A stretch of DNA of 64,000 bases from Bradyrhizobium sp. ISRA464 (GCF_029910095.1 NZ_CP094526.1:7943501-8007500), one strand, 5' to 3'; counted from the stretch's first letter, positions 11,341 through 19,917 are shown. Notes: a model not told the origin generated them from the letters alone. Numbers and translations are program-made.

Positions 11341-12273
11341 TCAGGTCTTTCGCTCTGTGAACACCGGCGCAAAATACTTCCATTCATCGAAATAGGCCGC
11401 CGGCAGATTGTACGGCTGGCATTCGATGATCGCCCGCAGCGCGCTCTCCTGGTAGACGCGCAGATAAGGCGTCGCCGGGTTGCCTTCCGGCACCGGCATT
11501 CCTTCGAGCGTGCCATCGCGCTTCAGCTTGATCGAGAACACGGCTTCGGTCTGCTGCGCCTCGAGGCCGCCATAGGGCTTCTTCCAGCAGCGCTCGACCT
11601 GCTGCTTGAACATCGCGCCCCAGGTCGCGGAATTGTCGGCGGCCTTGCCCTTCGACGTGCCGAGCGCGGCGTTGGAATTGAGCGTGTCGCCGGTGATCGA
11701 GGCGCGCGTCGGATCGCGCTTGTCGAGCAGCGCCGCGATCTTGCTCTGATCGAACACGCGCTCCTTCGGCTTCTGCTCCGGCGGCGGCTTGGCGGCATGC
11801 TGAACCGGCTTCGGCGGCGGCTTCTTCTCTTCCTTCTTGATCGCTTCCGCGATCGGGTCGGGCTTCACTGGATCGGGCTTCTTCTCGACCGGCTTCGGCT
11901 CTTCCTTCGGCTTGTTCTCGACCTTCTTCGGCGGATCCGGCTTCTTCTCTTCCGGCTTTTCCACCTTCGGCGTCGGCGCCGGCGCGGTGTCGGTCACGAC
12001 CGGCGCCTTCTTGTCATCGATCTTGCCGACGGCGTCGTCGACCGGCTTGGCCTCGGCGACCTTCTCGACCAGCGGCTTGGGATTGTCCTTCTTGCCGTCC
12101 TTCTGGCCGGCCATGACGTGGGAGAGCTGGTCGGAGGAGATCACGTCGACGGCCACAGTGTCTTCTTCCGGCATCACGAACGCCTTGGTCGAAAACGACA
12201 CCAGGCCCCACCCGATCACGAGGACGTGCAGGGCAATCGACGCCGCCAGTGTCTTGTCGACCTTGACCTTCAA
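11341..12273 (-). CDS. tolA: Tol-Pal protein TolA
   Basis: Inner-membrane protein spanning the periplasm to energise the Tol-Pal complex. One N-terminal membrane segment (about 11-30, ASIALHVLVIGWGLVSFS), then a very Lys/Pro/Glu-rich central region (about 75-165, repeated KPEEKKPDPPK-like units) rather than the Ala-rich helix of E. coli TolA, and a C-terminal TonB/TolA-like domain (WGAMFKQQVERCWKKPYGG...). Spacing to tolR is 37 bp, consistent with an operon. Confidence 0.93.
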   Translation of the reverse strand: MKVKVDKTLAASIALHVLVIGWGLVSFSTKAFVMPEEDTVAVDVISSDQLSHVMAGQKDGKKDNPKPLVEKVAEAKPVDDAVGKIDDKKAPVVTDTAPAPTPKVEKPEEKKPDPPKKVENKPKEEPKPVEKKPDPVKPDPIAEAIKKEEKKPPPKPVQHAAKPPPEQKPKERVFDQSKIAALLDKRDPTRASITGDTLNSNAALGTSKGKAADNSATWGAMFKQQVERCWKKPYGGLEAQQTEAVFSIKLKRDGTLEGMPVPEGNPATPYLRVYQESALRAIIECQPYNLPAAYFDEWKYFAPVFTERKT

Positions 12274-12309
12274 TTCAGGCTTCCCCGTGCCGCTTGCCGG
12301 ACATGAAGT

Positions 12310-12783
12310 TTAAGTGCCCCCTTCCGGGATGATGACGATGTTCGCCTTGAACCCGGCGGTCCGGATCTCCCCGAGCAACTTCATCATATCAGTGTAACAA
12401 ACGTCCTTGTCGCCGCGCAGATAGACCACGCTTTCGGCGTCCGATCGGGTTTCCCGGATCGCCTTGATCTTGGGCAGCAGGTCGGTCGCTGCGATCGGCG
12501 CATCGCCGAGATAGAGCTCGATGTTCGAGTTGCAACCGCCGCCGGTGCGCTTGACCGACAGCGTCAGCGGCGGCTGGTTCGACGAGATCGACTTGCCGCC
12601 GCTTGCGACCGGCAGGTCGATGTCGATGTTCGACGTCATCAGCGGCGCCGCCACCATGAAGATGATCAGGAGCACCAGCATCACGTCGACCATCGGCGTG
12701 ACGTTGATCTCGGCCATCACCGGCTTGCGCCCGCCGCGGCGGCGTCCGCCGCCGCCGGACGACCCTGCCATGCTCATCGCCAT
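12310..12783 (-). CDS. tolR: Tol-Pal protein TolR
   Basis: ExbD/TolR-family proton-channel partner of TolQ. At 157 residues it has normal length. A Gly/Arg-rich cytoplasmic start (GGGGRRRGGRK) precedes the signature EINVTPMVDVMLVLLIIFMV, whose single membrane segment carries the conserved Asp used for proton conduction. The periplasmic part is about 105 residues. It lies between tolQ and tolA with 35-37 bp gaps. Confidence 0.97.
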   Translation of the reverse strand: MAMSMAGSSGGGGRRRGGRKPVMAEINVTPMVDVMLVLLIIFMVAAPLMTSNIDIDLPVASGGKSISSNQPPLTLSVKRTGGGCNSNIELYLGDAPIAATDLLPKIKAIRETRSDAESVVYLRGDKDVCYTDMMKLLGEIRTAGFKANIVIIPEGGT

Positions 12784-12817
12784 GATCGTGCGCTCGCAAA
12801 AGTGATCATCGTCTGTC

Positions 12818-13531
12818 TCAGCCGCGCTCGTCGATCTGGCGCGACAGGATGGCGGAGAACTCGTCGGCGAACCCCTCCAGGCGCTGGGCCTGCCGGTTCA
12901 CCTCGGAGGTGAACTTATTGTAGAAAATAGTCGCCGGAATTGCGGCGATTAGACCAATTGCTGTAGCAAACAGCGCTTCCGCGATGCCCGGCGCCACCAC
13001 GGCCAAAGAGGTATTTTTCGACGCTGCGATCGACTGGAAGCTCGACATGATGCCCCAGACGGTGCCGAACAGGCCGACAAACGGGCCCGCCGAGCCGACG
13101 GTGGCCAGCACCAATAGCCGCCGCTCCAGCCGCTCCACTTCCCGGGCGATCGAGACGTTCATGACCTTGTCGATCCGCGCCTGGAGGCCGGCAAAGGAGC
13201 GCGACTGGCTCTCGAAGGAGCGCTTCCACTCCCGCATCGCGGCCACGAAACAGGCGGCCATCGACTGGGTCGGCTTGGCCGACAGCGCCCGGTAAAGCTC
13301 CTCGATCGACTGGCCGGACCAGAAAGCCTGCTCGAACCGGTCCATCGAGCGCTTGGTGCGGGCATAAAGCAGGACCTTGTCGATCGCGATGGCCCAGACC
13401 CAGACCGAACAGGACAGAAGTCCCAGCATCACGCATTTGACGACCCAATGGGCCTGCCAAAACAGCGCGATCAGCGACACATCGCTCGATGCCAGGGGCA
13501 GAGCTGATTGAGCCACGTCGGCGGGATTCAT
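12818..13531 (-). CDS. tolQ: Tol-Pal protein TolQ
   Basis: ExbB/TolQ/MotA-family inner-membrane proton channel. I chose the ATG at 13531 (MNPADVAQ) because GAGAGGA lies 8 bp upstream; an in-frame start at 13600 would add 23 residues not typical of the family. Three membrane segments are visible (about 30-50, 135-157 and 170-190) with the family motif VGLFGTVWGIMSSF. First gene of the tolQRAB series. No ybgC thioesterase gene precedes it; instead a repeat-rich gap and two insertion sequences lie upstream. Confidence 0.95.
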   Translation of the reverse strand: MNPADVAQSALPLASSDVSLIALFWQAHWVVKCVMLGLLSCSVWVWAIAIDKVLLYARTKRSMDRFEQAFWSGQSIEELYRALSAKPTQSMAACFVAAMREWKRSFESQSRSFAGLQARIDKVMNVSIAREVERLERRLLVLATVGSAGPFVGLFGTVWGIMSSFQSIAASKNTSLAVVAPGIAEALFATAIGLIAAIPATIFYNKFTSEVNRQAQRLEGFADEFSAILSRQIDERG

Positions 13532-14033
13532 CGGCAATATCCTCTCAACGCAAGTGTCCCCAATAGGCGGTCCGCAAATCGGCACCGGTTTCACGGCCAC
13601 GCGGCGGGCGCGGCAAAACTGCGCGAGAGCCTTTTACATCTGTCGCATGGGGGGGCCCGTCCAAAGCCGGGCCCTGCTTCCTCTGCCAACATGTCAAAAC
13701 GAGGGCTTTTCGCACGGCATTCCGACCCTAACCAAACGCTAATCATGGTTAAGGCGAGGTTACCAAAGGGAGATTCGAAGGCGGGAAATGGCGCCGGATG
13801 AGCCGGTTGCCGGGTTCCCGGGGGTGGCCGGTGCGGGTCGCGCTGGATACAGCCCCCGCTGCCGCCGGTCCCCACAGGGTCGTCCCGGCGCACGCCGGAA
13901 CCCACACTCCGCGGCGGGATTGCAGGCGGGCCTCTCCGTTCGTCGTCCTGAACCACCGCAGTTGCTGGTGAACACGATTCCGGCCCCAGGGTCGCGCAAT
14001 AATCAATATTTGGGGTGATGGGTCCTGGCTTTC
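13532..14033. repeat. Gene-free, repeat-bearing gap upstream of tolQ
   Basis: No credible gene. The part next to tolQ should carry the tolQRAB promoter, but none is distinct. From about 13790 the sequence has REP-like character: near 13870-13895 there is GTCCCGGC..GCCGGAAC, and at 14022-14029 stands one arm (GTCCTGGC) of a second palindrome, whose other arm now lies at 15587-15594 on the far side of an insertion sequence. Confidence 0.55.
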
Positions 14034-15582
14034 CAGGCCGTGCAAAAATGTCGGCGCGGTGCCTGGAGCTGAGAACGAGGAGGGCACCCTCAAGCTGGAC
14101 AAGGCCGGAGCGCCTTGAGCAGAGCGGGTACGCTCTTGATGGCAATCAGTCTCTTGAGGTTGTAGGCGATGATGCTGAGCGCCAGTTCGGCTTTGGCTTT
14201 GCGCAATCCGCGGACGAGGAAGCGCGGGGTTCCCATCAACCATTTGATGGTCGCGAACGGATGCTCGGCGACTTCGCGGCGGAGCCTCATCCAGCTTGGA
14301 TCGGCGATCGCCCGCTGATGCATGGCCTCGCGGTCATCGTCATGGAAGCCGCGCACGATGATCCGCTGCGCCGCCTCGGTGCATTGCGATTTCAGCGGAC
14401 AGGCCGGGCAGGCTTGCGTCCGATATTCCTTCTTCTGTTTGGTGTGGGAGGTCTTGAAGAGTTGGAGGACCTCACCGGCAGGGCAACCCCAGCTGTCGCT
14501 CTCTCGGGCGTAGCTGAACTGATCGCGGCTGAAGTATTGCTTGCCCTTCGGATTGACCCGCTCGCCATGCGGTACGATCGCGGTGATCCCGTCCTGCTCA
14601 CATTGCTTGCCGTGCGCGCCGTTGGCATAGCCGGTATCGGCAACGACGCTCACCTGATCGGCGCCGACGGCCGCCTTGCCCTGCCGGGCCATCGGGTGGA
14701 GTTGCTGCAGATCGTTGCCCTCGTTGGTCAGATCGAACGCAACGATCATGTCATGCTGGGCATCGACCGCGATCTGTGCATTGTAGGCAACCTGATGGCC
14801 GCGCGGCGTGCGCATGAGCTTGGCCTCAGGCTCACCCAGCACCTTCTGCTTGAGCCCTTCCTGAACCAGCTGTTCGGCCTGCTGCTGCAATTCAGCCCGC
14901 TGAGCCCTCAACGCGGCAAGGGCTGCAGCCACGTCGGTCTTGGTCGGCTCAAGCGGCGTCTCCTCGGCGTCGGCCTCATCCATCGCCGTCAGGTAGTCGG
15001 CGATCTTGCGCTCGATCGCCGCATCCCGCTCCGCAAGCTTCGCCTTGGTGATCACCTGCTTGCGGCTCGCCGCCGCAGCAATCTTGCTCCCGTCGATCGC
15101 CAGGACTTCGCCTCCAAACACCGATTGCTCGCGGCAGAACTTTATAAAGGCCCGGCAGACCCCGGCAATCGCCTCAGGATAGTCCTTGCGGAAGTCCGCA
15201 ATGGTCTTGAACACCGGCCTCACCCGGTTGATCAGCCAGAACACTTCGACATTGCGCCGAGCCTCACGCTCAAGCCGCCGGCTCGAACGCATCTGGTTCA
15301 GATACCCGTAGACATAAAGCTTCAACAGATCGCGCGGATCGTAAGGCGGCCGCCCCGTCGCCTCCGCCTCAACGTTCGAGAAACCCAGCCCGGCAAGGTC
15401 CAGGCTGTCCACAAAACCGTCAATGACGCGCACCGCGCTGTCTGCCGCGATCACCTCGTCCAACGTCTCGGGATACAACGTCGCCTGATAGCGCGATTGG
15501 CCAACGATGTGTGCCATCCTGCCCCCGAATCCGTCTCTGCCTCCCAAATCCAACATCAGACCGTGGTTTTTGCACGGCCTGT
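14034..15582 (-). mobile_element. IS1182-family insertion sequence inserted in a REP-like palindrome
   Basis: The 1549-bp element has perfect 15-bp terminal inverted repeats, CAGGCCGTGCAAAAA, at 14034-14048 and 15568-15582. It is flanked by a TTTC direct repeat (14030-14033 and 15583-15586). Outside that are the two arms of a perfect palindrome, GTCCTGGC (14022-14029) and GCCAGGAC (15587-15594). Deleting the element and one TTTC gives GTCCTGGC-TTTC-GCCAGGAC, so the insertion site was the loop of a hairpin. One transposase gene fills it. Confidence 0.9.
14090..15517 (-). CDS. IS1182-family transposase
   Basis: A 475-residue transposase from the ATG at 15517 (MAHIVGQSRYQ); an in-frame start 39 bp upstream is also open. 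The N-terminal domain has RPPYDPRDLLKLYVYGYLNQMRSSRRLEREA, the signature of this family. The DDE-type core runs from VLAIDGSKI through ADTGYANGAHGKQCEQDGI to the C-terminal EHPFATIKWLMGTPRFLVRGL. It appears complete and open along its whole length, so the element may be active. About 45% similar by eye to the second transposase at 16148. Confidence 0.9.
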   Translation of the reverse strand: MAHIVGQSRYQATLYPETLDEVIAADSAVRVIDGFVDSLDLAGLGFSNVEAEATGRPPYDPRDLLKLYVYGYLNQMRSSRRLEREARRNVEVFWLINRVRPVFKTIADFRKDYPEAIAGVCRAFIKFCREQSVFGGEVLAIDGSKIAAAASRKQVITKAKLAERDAAIERKIADYLTAMDEADAEETPLEPTKTDVAAALAALRAQRAELQQQAEQLVQEGLKQKVLGEPEAKLMRTPRGHQVAYNAQIAVDAQHDMIVAFDLTNEGNDLQQLHPMARQGKAAVGADQVSVVADTGYANGAHGKQCEQDGITAIVPHGERVNPKGKQYFSRDQFSYARESDSWGCPAGEVLQLFKTSHTKQKKEYRTQACPACPLKSQCTEAAQRIIVRGFHDDDREAMHQRAIADPSWMRLRREVAEHPFATIKWLMGTPRFLVRGLRKAKAELALSIIAYNLKRLIAIKSVPALLKALRPCPA

Positions 15583-15586
15583 TTCG

Positions 15587-16040
15587 CCAGGACGACGCCG
15601 AGTGTGTTGCGCGTTTTGTGGCTCACACATCCGCATTCTCGCGACGGGAATCGTCCGAGCTTTGCACTTCGATTCACCCTCTCTTGAACAGAGGGCGCAG
15701 GGAAAGCCGGGTGCCGATCGCACCCATGGGCCCGGTGCAACAAAAAAAGCACCGGGGTAGGACCACAGGTGTAACCGGAGCAATCCCGGCTTTCCCTGCG
15801 CGATGGGCTACGGCTTATACGCGCTCTCCCCGGCGAGACTGGGCTTTGTTGTCACCGTCATCAGCGAGAGACCTTGCCTCCTGCTGAGGAGACACCTGCC
15901 ACTAGGGCGTCAGGCCTGCACGACTTCACCGTCCGCCTCATACGCACTCGTCAGTTGCGCAATCGGCGTCCACCGCATCTCACACCGCGTTCGTGACGAT
16001 CGCGATCCGCCCCTCATCGGGTGAGACGGGTGGATCATAG
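15587..16040. repeat. Structured non-coding repeat between two IS elements
   Basis: No gene seen on either strand: open frames here are short and lack ribosome-binding sites. The sequence begins with the second arm of the palindrome disrupted by the first IS. It contains the large imperfect cruciform at 15695-15801 described separately, then about 240 bp of unstructured sequence. From memory, very similar stretches occur at many intergenic sites in Bradyrhizobium genomes and are often mis-annotated as short hypothetical proteins. That recollection is not verified here. Confidence 0.5.
15695..15801 (-). ncRNA. Multibranched hairpin, possible structured RNA element
   Basis: A perfect 17-bp outer stem pairs 15695-15711 (GCGCAGGGAAAGCCGGG) with 15785-15801 (CCCGGCTTTCCCTGCGC). 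Inside it, 15731-15738 (CCCGGTGC) pairs perfectly with 15749-15756 (GCACCGGG) around a 10-nt A-rich loop, and GGGTGC (15709-15714) can pair with GCACCC (15720-15725). The outcome is a branched structure of about 107 nt. Strand is not determined; if transcribed on minus, the inner loop becomes U-rich. It could equally be a DNA-level palindromic repeat. Confidence 0.4.
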
Positions 16041-16093
16041 ACTGAGTTGCCCTTCCGAAAAACAGAAATATTTTTGCGTGAGGGTCTTGCGCC

Positions 16094-17782
16094 GTCGAGG
16101 CTGGGCAAGAACTCGGCATTTTTTGGAGTTGATGTACGATTCGGCGCATGGCGAATCGGACGTTCAAGGCCGGCGACAGCCGGGAGCAACCCAGTCTTCT
16201 TCCTCCCCGGATTGAGGACTATGTCGGACAGCAGAATCCGGTGCGGGCGATCGACAGTTTCGTTGGCGCGCTCGACCTTTCAAAGCTCGGCTTCCGCCAT
16301 GCGGATCGTGCCGCGGACGAAGTGGGGCAGCCGCCCTACGATCCGGCCGATCTGCTGAAGCTCTACCTTTACGGCTACATCAACCAGATCAGGTCGTCGC
16401 GGCGGTTGGAGCGGGAGGCCTGCCGCAATCTGGAGCTGATCTGGCTGTTGAAGAACATGAAGCCGGGCTATCGGACGATCGCCAACTTCCGCAAGGAGAA
16501 CTGGGCGGCGCTCAAGGCCGCGAACCGCAGTTTCGTGCTGCTCCTGCGCGACCTCGGCCTGATCGGTGGGACCTTCGTTGCGATCGACGGGGCGCTATTC
16601 CATGGTAACGCCAGCAAGGGCAGCATCTTCACGCAAGGGAAGCTGGCCAAACAGATCGCCGCGTTGGACAAGGAGATCGAGGCTTATGGCAAGGCCCTTG
16701 AAGCCAACGATGCCGAGGAAGCCAAGCGATGTGCCGGTCCGGGAGATGGCAGCAAGGGCAGCGGCGATGTCGGCGAGAAGGTGAAGGAGCTGATGGCCCG
16801 GCGCGAGCGCGCGCAAGCCGACCTCAAGAACCTGGAGACAAGCGACAAGGGGCAACTCTCGAAGACCGATCCCGACGCAAGGCTTCTGAGCAAGGGCGAC
16901 CAGACCATTGCGGGTTACAACGTGCAGAGCGTCGTTGACGACAAGCACACGCTCATCGTTGCCAGCGAGGTCGTCAACCGCAACGACGCGGGCCATCTTC
17001 ATGAGATGGCAAAGGCGGCAAAAGAGGCCCTCGACGTCGAGACTCTGCAGGTGGCGGCCGATGCCGGCTATTCCACCAGCGAGGACCTGAAGGCCTGCGA
17101 GGATGACGGCATTGTTGCCTATGTGCCGCTGCACGAGGGCAATGGCAAGCTCAAGGAAGGCCGCCTCAGCCGCAAGGACTTCAGTTACGATGCGAACGCC
17201 GATGCCTACCGTTGCCCGGCCGGCGAGCTGCTGCGCCCGACGGAAGGGCGCTGGACGAACACGAGCGGCCGCATCGAGATCCGCTACCTGGCGCGCAAGG
17301 CGGCCTGCGCAGCATGTCCCCTGAGCGCGCGGTGTCTTGCCCCGAAGGCGCCTTACCGGAGCATCGCGCGCTGGGAACACGAGGACGTTCTCGAACGTCA
17401 CCGCATGAGGATGCAAAGCGCCGAGGCTGCCACATTGATGCGCCGCCGTTCCGCCATCGTCGAGCACCCTTTCGGAACACTCAAATGCCGCGCCGGCTAT
17501 CAGCACTTTCTCGTGCGCGGCTTCGACAAGGTCCGCGGCGAATGGAGCCTGATGGCGCTTTGCTACAACTTCACCCGCGTGCTCAGCATTCTCGGCTTCG
17601 ACCGCTTCGTCGCGTACCTTGCAGAAAAGACGCGCATTGCCGGCGCAAACCTCCTTGCGGCCACTCTGCGCGCCATTCGGCTTGCTTTGCGGCCCTTCCG
17701 CGCCAAAATCTCGCTGTCGCTCGTCGTCAGTGCTTTCCGAGCCGCCCCAGCCCCTTAGTTGCCATTCTTGCCCAGTCTCGTC
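16094..17782 (+). mobile_element. Second IS1182-family insertion sequence
   Basis: Imperfect terminal inverted repeats: CGAGGCTGGGCAAGAA at 16096-16111 and TTCTTGCCCAGTCTCG at 17765-17780, 15 of 16 positions complementary; two more bases on each side pair partly. No clear target duplication is visible. Outside the element a separate perfect 12-bp inverted pair stands at 16041-16052 (ACTGAGTTGCCC) and 17783-17794 (GGGCAACTCAGT), suggesting that this copy also sits in or beside a palindrome. The left boundary is uncertain by about 40 bp. Confidence 0.65.
16148..17758 (+). CDS. IS1182-family transposase
   Basis: A 536-residue transposase of the same family as the one at 14090 but clearly divergent. 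The N-terminal part contains QPPYDPADLLKLYLYGYINQIRSS, the core FVAIDGALFHGNASKG, then an inserted Lys/Glu-rich segment (about 175-240, predicted coiled coil). The C-terminal part has VAADAGYSTSEDLKACEDDGI, a four-Cys cluster (CAACPLSARC) and EHPFGTLKCRAGYQHFLVRGF. It reads through without interruption. The 60 residues longer length is mainly the coiled coil and a basic hydrophobic tail. Confidence 0.9.
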   Translation: MANRTFKAGDSREQPSLLPPRIEDYVGQQNPVRAIDSFVGALDLSKLGFRHADRAADEVGQPPYDPADLLKLYLYGYINQIRSSRRLEREACRNLELIWLLKNMKPGYRTIANFRKENWAALKAANRSFVLLLRDLGLIGGTFVAIDGALFHGNASKGSIFTQGKLAKQIAALDKEIEAYGKALEANDAEEAKRCAGPGDGSKGSGDVGEKVKELMARRERAQADLKNLETSDKGQLSKTDPDARLLSKGDQTIAGYNVQSVVDDKHTLIVASEVVNRNDAGHLHEMAKAAKEALDVETLQVAADAGYSTSEDLKACEDDGIVAYVPLHEGNGKLKEGRLSRKDFSYDANADAYRCPAGELLRPTEGRWTNTSGRIEIRYLARKAACAACPLSARCLAPKAPYRSIARWEHEDVLERHRMRMQSAEAATLMRRRSAIVEHPFGTLKCRAGYQHFLVRGFDKVRGEWSLMALCYNFTRVLSILGFDRFVAYLAEKTRIAGANLLAATLRAIRLALRPFRAKISLSLVVSAFRAAPAP

Positions 17783-17943
17783 GGGCAACTCAGTGATTGC
17801 GCCTTAGGGCGGCACCGTCAGGCGGGAGCGTCGGCGCGAATGAAATCAGCGGCAGGGCGGCCTCACAGGCTCTCCACTGAAAGACTGCTCGTGTTGAGAG
17901 ATGACCCTTCCCCGGTTCGCACTCCGCTTCGCTGCATGCGAAT

Positions 17944-17970
17944 CGACCCTCCCCTTTCGGGGGAGGGTCG
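17944..17970 (-). repeat. Strong hairpin downstream of sodB
   Basis: An 11-bp GC-rich stem (CGACCCTCCCC / GGGGAGGGTCG) with a 5-nt loop, 34 bp beyond the sodB stop codon on the minus strand. There is no T-run after it, so it could be a transcript-stabilising or REP-type hairpin rather than a classical terminator. Confidence 0.5.
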
Positions 17971-18003
17971 AGAAAGCCGTAGAGGAATGACGACCAAGCG
18001 CGA

Positions 18004-18603
18004 TCAGCCGGCCTTGCCGAACAGCTCGTCGACGTAATCCCAGTTGATGAGGTTGTCGACGAAGGCCTTCAGATAGTCCGGACGGCGGTTGCGGTAGTCG
18101 ATGTAGTAGGAGTGCTCCCAGACGTCGACGCCCAGGATCGGGATCGCGCCGTGGACCAGCGGGTTTTCACCGTTCGGCGTCTTGGCAACTTCGAGCTTTC
18201 CGCCCTTGACCTGCAACCAGGCCCAGCCCGAGCCGAACTGGCCGGCGCCGGCGGCGGCGAAGTCGGCCTTGAACTTCTCGAAGCCGCCGAGGTCCTCGTT
18301 GATCTTCTTCTCCAGCCGGCCGGGCAGCTTGCTGCCACCGCCATTCGGCTTCATCCACTTCCAAAAGTGGATGTGGTTGTAGTGCTGACCGGCATTGTTG
18401 AAGACGGCGGCGTTCTTGCCGAACGAACTCTTCACGATCTCCTCGAGGGACTTGCCTTCAAATTCGGTCCCCTTGATCGCGTTGTTGCCGTTCGTGACGT
18501 AGGCCTGATGATGCTTGTCGTGGTGAAACTCCAACGTTTCCTTGGACATATAGGGCGCGAGGGCGTCGTGGGCGTAGGGCAGATCGGGTAGCGTGAAGGT
18601 CAT
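18004..18603 (-). CDS. sodB: Superoxide dismutase (Fe type)
   Basis: Converts superoxide to hydrogen peroxide and oxygen in the cytoplasm. The 199 residues start MTFTLPDLPYAHDALAPYMSKETLEFHHDKHHQAYV, giving the first metal His. NHIHFW and the C-terminal signature DVWEHSYYIDYRNRRPDYL supply the remaining Asp and His ligands. GGSGWAWL-like residues (FGSGWAWL) favour the Fe or cambialistic group. There is no signal peptide. It is transcribed divergently from the GNAT gene with a 126-bp gap. Confidence 0.96.
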   Translation of the reverse strand: MTFTLPDLPYAHDALAPYMSKETLEFHHDKHHQAYVTNGNNAIKGTEFEGKSLEEIVKSSFGKNAAVFNNAGQHYNHIHFWKWMKPNGGGSKLPGRLEKKINEDLGGFEKFKADFAAAGAGQFGSGWAWLQVKGGKLEVAKTPNGENPLVHGAIPILGVDVWEHSYYIDYRNRRPDYLKAFVDNLINWDYVDELFGKAG

Positions 18604-18729
18604 GGGGTAATGTCCAACAGTGGTGGGAGACTACACTTAACGGGTCCCCCTTATAGAAGGTTCCAACGCGGAGAAACACCGCATTTTCGGATCGTGTATG
18701 ACAGATCGGCAGAGCCGGGGACCGGAGAT

Positions 18730-19260
18730 ATGAGCATCGAGATCGACGTTCTCAACGGGGATGCGTCATGGCAGCGCGCCGAGCCGCTGCACCGGGCGGT
18801 GTGGGGCCGCCATGTCGTGGAAGCGCAACCATGGGCGCATATCGAATGGGCTCACGCGGATTTGCGCGTGCTGATCGACGCGCCCGATGACGGCGGGCTT
18901 GCCTGCCATGTCGGTATCTACTTCCGGACCATCACCTGGAATCGCCACAAGGTGCATGTCGGCGGCATCGGCGGGGTCGCGACCCGCCAGGACTGCCGGC
19001 GACGCGGCTATGCGAGCCTCGCCATCGACGCCGCCGTGCACACCATGCGCGCCAACGACGCGGTAAAATTCGCGATCCTGTTCTGCGAGCCGCATAACTT
19101 CGCCTTCTACGAGGCGCGCGGCTGGCACCCCTTCACCGGCGAAGTGTATTGCGAGCAGCCCTCCGGGCAAATCCGCTTCGAGGCGATGGCGCCGTTCGTC
19201 TACGACATCGTCCGCGCCCCGCGCGAAGGCAAGATCGACCTATGCGGTCTGCCCTGGTGA
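18730..19260 (+). CDS. GNAT-family N-acetyltransferase
   Basis: A 176-residue acetyltransferase. I chose ATG 18730 (MSIEIDVLNGD), preceded by GGAG; the open frame further upstream overlaps the sodB promoter region and reads as non-protein. The acetyl-CoA motif A is GGIGGVATRQDCRRRGYASLAID, in the usual form V-x-x-x-x-R-x-x-G, and motif B ends CEPHNFAFYEARGWHPFTGEV. The arrangement resembles AAC(2')-like acetyltransferases, but the substrate cannot be named. Probably monocistronic. Confidence 0.85.
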   Translation: MSIEIDVLNGDASWQRAEPLHRAVWGRHVVEAQPWAHIEWAHADLRVLIDAPDDGGLACHVGIYFRTITWNRHKVHVGGIGGVATRQDCRRRGYASLAIDAAVHTMRANDAVKFAILFCEPHNFAFYEARGWHPFTGEVYCEQPSGQIRFEAMAPFVYDIVRAPREGKIDLCGLPW

Positions 19261-19473
19261 TCCCTGCGTCGGCGGCGGTGGCGCGCATCGGGCTGCCTCC
19301 GGCGCGCCGGCGTGGACGCTGTTCGCGCTGGTCGGCGGTGCCGTGGTGGTGTTCGGCCTCGCCGCGATCGTAACGATCAAGCTAACCTGTTGGGGTGATT
19401 GATCGCGCGAATATGACATTGCAGAAATCTTTCGACTTGCTATGCAGGCCGGCCGCTTGGGGAATGAAAAATC

Positions 19474-19917
19474 ATGGCCTGCAGACTTGGACTTGTGACC
19501 GCAATCCTTGCGGTGGGTATCGCCGTTCCTGCCGCGCACGCACAGAACGTCGCTGAGCCGACCGGCGTCTGGCAGACCCAGGCCGGCGATGCGCGAGTCA
19601 AGATCAGCAAGTGCGGCGGCGGAATCTGCGGCGTGGTGGTGAGCCTGCGCGAGCCGATCGATCCAATGACCGGCAAGCCGCAGGTCGACAACAAGAACCC
19701 GAACCCGTCGCTGGCCAGCCGGCCGATCATCGGGCTGCCGCTGTTCTCCGGCATGCACCCCGTCGCGTCAGGCAAATGGTCGGGGCAGATCTACAATGCC
19801 GACGACGGCGGCACCTACGCCAGCAGCATCACGGTGACCGGCGAGAACACGCTGCGCGTCGAAGGCTGCGTCGGCGCGCTCTGCGGCGGCGAGACCTGGA
19901 CCAAGGTGGGACGGTAG
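19474..19917 (+). CDS. DUF2147-family secreted protein
   Basis: A 147-residue protein with a clear signal peptide (MACRLGLVTAILAVGIAVPAAHAQ). The mature part begins EPTGVWQTQAGDARVKISKC and contains NPNPSLASRPIIGLPLFSGM and the closing C-x-x-x-x-CGGETWTKV, all typical of DUF2147, a lipocalin-like small periplasmic domain. Three or four cysteines may form disulphides. The function of the family is not known. Probably its own transcription unit. Confidence 0.85.
   Translation: MACRLGLVTAILAVGIAVPAAHAQNVAEPTGVWQTQAGDARVKISKCGGGICGVVVSLREPIDPMTGKPQVDNKNPNPSLASRPIIGLPLFSGMHPVASGKWSGQIYNADDGGTYASSITVTGENTLRVEGCVGALCGGETWTKVGR

Noticed and set aside
10106..11383. Long frames overlapping tolB on both strands
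   Set aside because: Arg/His-rich translations without domains; TolB is complete in its own frame.
13591..14243. Minus-strand frames upstream of tolQ
   Set aside because: Composition is that of repeat DNA, there are no start signals, and the frames run across the IS boundary.
14015..15760. 581-codon plus-strand frame through the first IS
   Set aside because: Antisense to the IS1182 transposase and it crosses both terminal repeats.
15803..16024. Short frame MGYGLYALSPARLGF.. in the structured repeat
   Set aside because: It lies inside the repeat, has no ribosome-binding site, and I believe it recurs with the repeat as a spurious protein.
19261..19440. Hydrophobic stretch WTLFALVGGAVVVFGLAAIV after the GNAT gene
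   Set aside because: No usable start codon in that frame; perhaps the end of a lost gene, but not supportable as a feature.
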